Of a stretch of DNA of 64,000 bases, positions 59,123 to 64,000 are shown piece after piece; the first letter of the stretch is position 1; the number at the start of each line of letters is the position of its first letter. The position numbers were made by a program, and so were the translations under genes. Location: contig NZ_JAFCKS010000004.1 of assembly GCF_018129995.1 (NCBI RefSeq), positions 1 through 64,000 on the forward strand, in the 5' to 3' direction. Source of the stretch: Bradyrhizobium sp. SZCCT0153. Lineage in GTDB: Bacteria; Pseudomonadota; Alphaproteobacteria; Rhizobiales; Xanthobacteraceae. The notes beneath the pieces were generated by a model that did not search any database, was not told the DNA's origin, and saw only the letters and a list, made by a program, of their open reading frames with translations.

Positions 59123-60325
59123 CTAAGCTAGCGCCGCCAGTTGAACTGCTTTCTGCTCTGCGAGCCGTTCGATTTCGTCGGCCGAGAAGCCAGCCTCGCG
59201 CAAAATATCGCGACCGTGCTGGCCGAGCGTCGGCGCGGGGCCGGCGGCTTCCGGCTGGGTTACGCTCCAGGTCGAGGGCACGCGCATCTGCCGGATACGG
59301 CCTTCGACGGGGTGATCGACGGTCTGGAAGAAGCCGACGGCGTTGAGATGCGGATCGTCCAGAATCGTCTCCAGCGTATGCATCGGCATTACCGGAATGT
59401 CGGCGCGCTCCAGCAGTTCGCGCCATTCGGCGGTGCTGCGCGTTGCGAAGATGTGGCCGATCTCCTCGTAGATCTCGTCGATATGCTTGGTGCGCGACGC
59501 ATGGTTGGCAAAGCGCGGCTGATCGAGGAAATGCGGCTGCCCGATCGCCTCGAAGAAGCTGCGCCAGTGCTTGTCGTTGTAGATGAGGACGCAGAGATAG
59601 CCGTCGCTGGTCTTGTAGGGCTTTCGATAACGCGAGAGCAGGCGGGCATAGCCGCCATGATCGAGCGGCGGATCGTAGGTCAGTCCGCCGAGATGATCGA
59701 CCAGCACGAACTCCGTCATCGATTCGAACATCGGCACGTCGATGCGCTGGCCGACACCGGTGCGCTGCTGGTGCATCAGCCCGCCCATGATGGCGTTGAC
59801 CATCATCAGGCCGACGATGCGGTCGGCGATGGTGACCGGAACGTAGCGCGGTGTGCCGTCGCCGGCTGCCGCGAGCAGCGTCGGAATGGTTGCCGCGCCC
59901 TGGATCAGATCGTCGTAGGCGGGCTTGGCGGCATAAGGGCCGGACTGGCCGTAGCCGAAGGCGCCGACATAGACGAGAGCGGGATTGATCGCGGCCAGCG
60001 TCTCATAATCGAGGCCGAGCCGCGCCATTGCCTGCGGGCGCACATTATAGACGAGCGCGTTGGCGCGCCTCGCCAGCCGCAGCAGCGCGTCCCGCCCCTC
60101 CGGTTTTTTCAGATCGACGACGATGCTGCGCTTGCCGCGATTGGCATTGAGAAACATCCCGCCCATGCCGGGCGTACGGCCGGGACCAATTTGGCGGACG
60201 ATGTCGCCCTCGGGGCTTTCGACCTTGATGATGTCGGCGCCCATGTCCGCCAGCACCTGGGTGCCGTAGGGGCCCATCAGCACCGAGGTCAGATCGAGAA
60301 TGGTGAAGCCGGCGAGCGGTCCCAT
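59123..60325 (-). CDS. CaiB/BaiF-family CoA-transferase (class III)
   Basis: A 400-residue family III CoA-transferase. The N-terminal motif GFTILDLTSVLMGPYGTQVL is typical, and the catalytic Asp lies in AYDDLIQG (Asp138/139). An ANRGKRSIVVDLK block follows. It moves CoA from a donor such as succinyl-CoA to the free acid, activating it for the MaoC and CitE steps. It is the first gene of the minus-strand operon and divergent from the TRAP transporter. A C4-C5 dicarboxylate substrate such as itaconate or mesaconate is the best guess. Confidence 0.87.
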   Translation of the reverse strand: MGPLAGFTILDLTSVLMGPYGTQVLADMGADIIKVESPEGDIVRQIGPGRTPGMGGMFLNANRGKRSIVVDLKKPEGRDALLRLARRANALVYNVRPQAMARLGLDYETLAAINPALVYVGAFGYGQSGPYAAKPAYDDLIQGAATIPTLLAAAGDGTPRYVPVTIADRIVGLMMVNAIMGGLMHQQRTGVGQRIDVPMFESMTEFVLVDHLGGLTYDPPLDHGGYARLLSRYRKPYKTSDGYLCVLIYNDKHWRSFFEAIGQPHFLDQPRFANHASRTKHIDEIYEEIGHIFATRSTAEWRELLERADIPVMPMHTLETILDDPHLNAVGFFQTVDHPVEGRIRQMRVPSTWSVTQPEAAGPAPTLGQHGRDILREAGFSADEIERLAEQKAVQLAALA

Positions 60326-60341
60326 GGGGCCTCGTGGGATG

Positions 60342-60464
60342 AATTCATATACGTGGAGTTAGAGTTCAGAAAAGACTGGTGTCAATTCGGCAACTTCGCA
60401 CCGCGGTGCATAGCCATATGACAAATTCATATACTTGACATATAAATTCACATATATGTATTTT
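60342..60464. promoter_or_regulatory. Divergent promoter with repeated aattcatatac elements
   Basis: The 11-mer aattcatatac occurs at 60342-60352 and again at 60424-60434, and in weaker form (aattcacatat) at 60445-60455. The second copy abuts a strong -35, ttgaca (60435-60440), 18 bases before tattttt's TATTTT (60459-60464). The first lies 17 bases upstream of the CoA-transferase start. The island is AT-rich in a GC-rich context. It probably controls both divergent operons through a regulator such as the IclR protein at 57000. Confidence 0.65.
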
Positions 60465-60552
60465 TAACTCAAGCAAGAATTGGAGTGAAGGCCGAGCGGT
60501 CGGCAGCGATGAGCTGCCGCCTTCGGCGTGGGAACGCGTCAAGGAGAAGCAA

Positions 60553-61581
60553 ATGAAGAGAAATCTGGTCCGGGCCGCCGTAGCGCTCTCACTCTCGCTG
60601 CCGCTCTCGACGCTGCAGGCCCAGGCGCTGGAGCTGAAAGTCGCCGACTCTTTCCCCGGCGACCACTATCTCGTTCGTCTGATGCTCAAGCCGTGGATGG
60701 AGGACGTCACCAAGCGCACCAACGGCGGCGTCACTTTCACCCATTATCCGAACCAGCAGATCGGCAAGGCCACCGACATGCTGCGCCTGACCCAGTCCGG
60801 CGTGATCGACATCGGCTACATCGGGCCGTCCTACGTCTCGGACAAGATGCCGCTTTCCGAGGTCGCGCAATTGCCGGGCGCATTCCAGACCAGCTGCCAG
60901 GGCACAATGGCCTATTGGAAGAGCGCGCGGGAAGGCATCCTGGCCAAGCAGGAATATGCGCCGAACAAGATCAAGCTGCTGATGGCCGTGGTGCTGCCGC
61001 CTTATCAGGTGTGGACCGCCAAGCAGAAGGTCGAGACGATCAAGGACATGGCTGGCCTGAAGCTGCGCACTACCGGCGGCGCACAGGATCTCACCGTGCG
61101 CACGCTCGGCGCGGTGCCGGTACGCATGGCCGCGCCGGATGCCTATGAATCGCTGTCGCGCGGCACGATGGACGGGCTTCTGTTCCCCGTAGACAGCGTC
61201 GTCGCATACGGCCTGGACAAGCTCGTCAAGTATGCGACCGAAGGCGTCAGCTTCGGCAGCTTCATCGTCGCCTACTCGATCAATCAATCGGTCTGGGACA
61301 AATTGCCGGACGATGTGAAGAAGGCGATGAACGAGGCGTCCGAGGCGATCACGCCAAAGGCCTGTGCCGATGTTGACAACGAGCAGGACGTCACGCGGCA
61401 GAAGATGAAGGATCAGGGCATCGGCTTCACCACGCTTCCGGATGCCACGCGCACGGAAATGAAGGAAAAGCTCAAGGGCGTCGCGCACGAATGGGCGGCC
61501 GGGCTGGACAGCCGCGGCAAGCAGGCCTCCGCCGTGCTCAAGGAGTTCGAGGGCTTGCTCGCCGCCGGCGCCGCGAAGTAG
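60553..61581 (+). CDS. dctP: TRAP transporter solute-binding protein, dicarboxylate-type
   Basis: A 342-residue receptor. The signal peptide (MKRNLVRAAVALSLSLPLST to AQA) is followed by LELKVADSFPGDHYLVRLML and the carboxylate-binding Arg in MAGLKLRTTGGAQDLTVR. The SRGTMDGLLFPVDSVVAYGL block is DctP-like. ATG at 60553 follows aaggag. It is the first gene after the divergent promoter. By analogy with TRAP genes in Pseudomonas itaconate clusters, itaconate or mesaconate may be the ligand. Confidence 0.87.
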   Translation: MKRNLVRAAVALSLSLPLSTLQAQALELKVADSFPGDHYLVRLMLKPWMEDVTKRTNGGVTFTHYPNQQIGKATDMLRLTQSGVIDIGYIGPSYVSDKMPLSEVAQLPGAFQTSCQGTMAYWKSAREGILAKQEYAPNKIKLLMAVVLPPYQVWTAKQKVETIKDMAGLKLRTTGGAQDLTVRTLGAVPVRMAAPDAYESLSRGTMDGLLFPVDSVVAYGLDKLVKYATEGVSFGSFIVAYSINQSVWDKLPDDVKKAMNEASEAITPKACADVDNEQDVTRQKMKDQGIGFTTLPDATRTEMKEKLKGVAHEWAAGLDSRGKQASAVLKEFEGLLAAGAAK

Positions 61582-61616
61582 TGCGGCACCATCGAAGCGG
61601 AAGGGAGACGTCGGAG

Positions 61617-62171
61617 ATGATCAAGCGAGCAGCGGATGTGCTCGGTGTGCTGGAGCGCGCGCTGACGGTGATCGCGGCGGTCTCTCTCTTCGCGATCATG
61701 GCGCTCGTGGTGGCCGACGTGTTCATGCGCTACGTCATGAACAGTCCGTTCTCCTTCACCTATGATCTGATCGGACTCTATCTCCTTGCCGGCGTGTTCT
61801 TCCTGACGCTGTCGGACACCTTGCGCGTGCATGCGCATGTCGGCGTGGACATCCTGCTGTCACGATTTCCGCCGGCGGGCCGGCGGCTGTCGGAGGTTGT
61901 GACGGCGCTCACGGGGCTGTTCGTCTTCGTCCTGATCTCAAAGGTCGGGTTCGAGCGTGCACTCGAGAACTACCAGCAGCAAGACGTGCTCGCCGGCGCC
62001 ATCCCGTGGCCGACCTGGATCTCGGCTGCGCTGGTGCCGTTCGGCTGCTGTGTGCTGGTGTTGCGTCTGGCGCTGCAATTGATCGGCCACGGGCTCAGCC
62101 TCGTGAGCGGTCGCGACCTCTTTCCCCTGCCGCCGGAGACCGGGACCGGCGAAGCCAACTCGTTCGAGTAG
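61617..62171 (+). CDS. dctQ: TRAP transporter small permease
   Basis: A 184-residue four-helix protein. Helix 1 is ALTVIAAVSLFAIMALVVADVFMRYVMNS, with the FMRY motif of DctQ. Helices 2-4 follow (LIGLYLLAGVFFLTLSDTL, and so on). It links the receptor to the large permease. The ATG at 61617 follows aagggag by about ten bases. The nine-base gap to dctM suggests co-transcription. Confidence 0.86.
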   Translation: MIKRAADVLGVLERALTVIAAVSLFAIMALVVADVFMRYVMNSPFSFTYDLIGLYLLAGVFFLTLSDTLRVHAHVGVDILLSRFPPAGRRLSEVVTALTGLFVFVLISKVGFERALENYQQQDVLAGAIPWPTWISAALVPFGCCVLVLRLALQLIGHGLSLVSGRDLFPLPPETGTGEANSFE

Positions 62172-62179
62172 CCCATTCC

Positions 62180-63469
62180 ATGACAGTCATCATCGTTCTT
62201 GTGCTGCTCTTCCTCCTGCTGGCGATCGGCACGCCGGTCGGTTTCGCCATGGGATTCGCCGGGTCGGTCGGCTTGCTGATGGTTGGCGGCACCGGCACGC
62301 TGTTCGGCATTCTCCAGACGGCGCCGCTTTCGACGGTATCGTCCTATGAATTGATCACGATCCCGATGTTCCTGCTGATGGCGGATCTCGTCTTGCTGTC
62401 CGGCGTCGCCGACGACATGTTCAAGACGGCGTCGGCCTGGGTCGGCCGCATTCCCGGCGGGCTCGGCATGGCGACGGCGCTGGCCGGCGCGGGCTTCGGC
62501 GCGATCTGCGGCACCTCGACGGCGTCCGCAGCGACGCTGGCATCGACGAGCCTGCCGGCGATGATCCGGCAGGGCTATGAGCCGAAGATGGCGGCCGGCG
62601 TCGTGGCCATCTCGGGAACGCTGGCCATGCTGATCCCGCCCAGCGTGGCGCTCGTCATTTTCGGTTTGCTCGCTGAAGTCAACATCGGGCAGTTGCTGAT
62701 CGGCGGCATCATTCCGGCGATGCTCGTGACGGCAACGATCATGGCGACGATCGGCTTCCTGGTCTGGCAGGACCCTTCGCGAGCCCCTCGCGTGGAACCC
62801 GTGCCGTGGCGGGAGCGGTTTGCGCTGCTATGGCAGGTCGGCCCGATGGTGCTGTTGTTCTCGCTCGTCACTGGCACCATCTATCTCGGCATTGCGACGC
62901 CGACGGAAGCTTCGGCTCTCGGTGCCGCGGGAGCGCTGGTGCTCGCCATCGCCAAGGGCAGGGTTACGCCCGGCTCGCTCTACAAGGCGCTGCTGAGCGC
63001 TTGCCATGGCACTTGCATGATCGTGACGATCCTCGTCGGCGCCTCGATCTTCGGCTACTTCTTCACGCTCACCCATGTCACGCAGGACCTCGTCGCCTGG
63101 ATCGGTAGCCTGCCGACCTCGCGCTGGGTGATCATCACGCTGATCCTGTGCGGCTACATCGTGCTCGGCTCCTTCATGGACCAGATCGCGATCCTGGTGT
63201 TGACCGTGCCGATCGTGCTGCCGCTGATCAAGACGCTCGGCTTCGATCCGATCTGGTTCGGCGTCATCAAGATCGTCACCGCCGAAGTCGGCATGATCAC
63301 GCCGCCGGTCGGGCTGAACTGCTTTATCGTCGCCCGCTATGCCAAACGGCCGGTGGCCGAAGTGTTTCACGGCACCTTCCCGCATTTCATCGCCCACCTG
63401 ATCGCGATCGCGATCCTGGTGGCGTTTCCGAGCATCATTCTCTGGCTGCCCTCGCAGATGGGGCGCTAG
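62180..63469 (+). CDS. dctM: TRAP transporter large permease
   Basis: A 429-residue membrane protein of standard DctM length. Conserved blocks are PMFLLMADLVLLSGVADDMFKTA, AGFGAICGTSTASAATLAST, MLIPPSVALVIFGLLAEVNIG and GSFMDQIAILVLTVPIVLPL. The C-terminal GMITPPVGLNCFIVARYAKRP is characteristic. It is coupled with dctQ and followed, 40 bases later, by the acyl-CoA dehydrogenase. Confidence 0.88.
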   Translation: MTVIIVLVLLFLLLAIGTPVGFAMGFAGSVGLLMVGGTGTLFGILQTAPLSTVSSYELITIPMFLLMADLVLLSGVADDMFKTASAWVGRIPGGLGMATALAGAGFGAICGTSTASAATLASTSLPAMIRQGYEPKMAAGVVAISGTLAMLIPPSVALVIFGLLAEVNIGQLLIGGIIPAMLVTATIMATIGFLVWQDPSRAPRVEPVPWRERFALLWQVGPMVLLFSLVTGTIYLGIATPTEASALGAAGALVLAIAKGRVTPGSLYKALLSACHGTCMIVTILVGASIFGYFFTLTHVTQDLVAWIGSLPTSRWVIITLILCGYIVLGSFMDQIAILVLTVPIVLPLIKTLGFDPIWFGVIKIVTAEVGMITPPVGLNCFIVARYAKRPVAEVFHGTFPHFIAHLIAIAILVAFPSIILWLPSQMGR

Positions 63470-63509
63470 GATCGGAGCTCTCGCGGCTCCCAAGAAGGAG
63501 ATCAAGAAC

Positions 63510-64000
63510 ATGGATTTCGCGCTCACCGATCAGCAGGAAGCCATTCGCGACGCCATCGCAAAGATCTGCGAGGGCTTTCCCGACGCCTATTGGCTGAAGA
63601 AGGACCACGACGGCGGCTTCCCGCACGACTTCCACAAGGCGCTGGCCGATGCCGGCTGGCTCGGCATCTGCGTGCCGGAAGCCTATGGCGGCTCCGGCCT
63701 CGGCATCACCGAGGCCGCGATCATGATGCGCGCCATCGCGGAATCCGGCGCCGGCATGTCCGGGGCCTCCGCGGTGCACATCAACGTGTTCGGACTCAAC
63801 CCCGTCGTCGTGTTCGGCACCGAGGAGCAGCGCAAGCGCATGCTGCCGCCGATGGTCGAGGGCCGCGAGAAGGCGTGCTTCGCGGTCACGGAGCCCAACA
63901 CCGGCCTCAACACCACGCAGCTCAAGACCCGCGCGGTCGCCAAGAACGACCGCTACATCGTCAACGGCCAGAAGGTGTGGATCTCCACCGCGCAGGTGGC
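63510..64000 (+). CDS. Acyl-CoA dehydrogenase, N-terminal part (continues beyond the window)
   Basis: The frame opens at ATG 63510 after agaaggag and is still open at base 64000, giving 163 residues. It reads DFALTDQQEAIRDAIAKICE, then WLGICVPEAYGGSGLGITEA, CFAVTEPNTGLNTTQLKT and YIVNGQKVWISTAQV. The last two are the FAD/substrate motifs FAVTEPNTG and NGQKVWIS of this family. It oxidises acyl-CoA esters. A homologue sits in the Pseudomonas itaconate cluster. The C-terminus with the catalytic Glu cannot be seen. Confidence 0.88.
   Translation, partial: MDFALTDQQEAIRDAIAKICEGFPDAYWLKKDHDGGFPHDFHKALADAGWLGICVPEAYGGSGLGITEAAIMMRAIAESGAGMSGASAVHINVFGLNPVVVFGTEEQRKRMLPPMVEGREKACFAVTEPNTGLNTTQLKTRAVAKNDRYIVNGQKVWISTAQV

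Overview
The window is GC-rich chromosomal DNA of an alphaproteobacterium, most likely Bradyrhizobium or a close relative. This rests on gene content (dense TRAP and ABC transporters next to catabolic operons, form II CO-dehydrogenase-like genes, many LysR/GntR/IclR regulators) and on several intergenic repeat types that I associate with this group. No rRNA, tRNA, CRISPR array or prophage was seen. The only mobile DNA recognised is the tail of an IS5-type transposase at the extreme left, which cuts off the front of a dienelactone hydrolase gene.

Layout. 1-4.05 kb: IS tail, truncated hydrolase, serine hydrolase, NAD-dependent epimerase, HAD phosphatase, SnoaL-like protein. 4.1-12.0 kb: a hexuronate/aldonate locus, with uxuB divergent from a GntR regulator, a TRAP transporter, an idonate-type dehydrogenase and uxuA; a palindrome lies between uxuB and the regulator. 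12.2-19.2 kb: a LysR gene divergent from a polyamine-type ABC operon that has a haloacid-dehalogenase-like and a flavin oxidase gene inserted in it. 19.2-23.0 kb: TetR, an MFS carrier and a type-B carboxylesterase. 23.0-26.4 kb: a molybdenum hydroxylase of the isoquinoline 1-oxidoreductase type with its 2Fe-2S subunit and a di-haem cytochrome.

26.6-36.9 kb is a symmetrical divergent island. One arm carries a polar amino-acid ABC transporter ending in an Asp/Glu-racemase-like gene. The other carries a 2-hydroxyacid dehydrogenase, a RidA-like protein, an aminotransferase, a ThDP enzyme, a DadA-like flavoprotein and a second racemase paralogue, followed by a GntR gene. The island looks like a complete uptake, racemisation, deamination and 2-oxo-acid-processing pathway for an amino acid I cannot name. 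37.2-43.0 kb: a two-subunit ThDP decarboxylase, an SDR, IclR, a KstD/fumarate-reductase-like flavoprotein and an orphan LivK-type binding protein. 43.2-44.8 kb: a heparanase-like (GH79-type) glycosidase.

45-54.5 kb: a second polyamine-type ABC transporter followed closely by form II CODH-like S-L-M subunits and an amidase, with a convergent LysR gene. 54.5-57 kb: a Tat-signal-bearing fumarylacetoacetate hydrolase-family protein and a small glycine-rich exported protein. 57-64 kb: IclR, CitE-type lyase, MaoC hydratase and CaiB/BaiF CoA-transferase, divergent from a TRAP transporter and an acyl-CoA dehydrogenase that runs off the window. This set resembles itaconate/mesaconate (C5-dicarboxylate) degradation clusters.

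Overall the region is a catabolic archipelago. Each module pairs an uptake system with its enzymes and usually a regulator. Intergenic spaces hold repeat-family hairpins and several candidate operators. Functions are read from protein sequence by eye. No database search or fold prediction was run.
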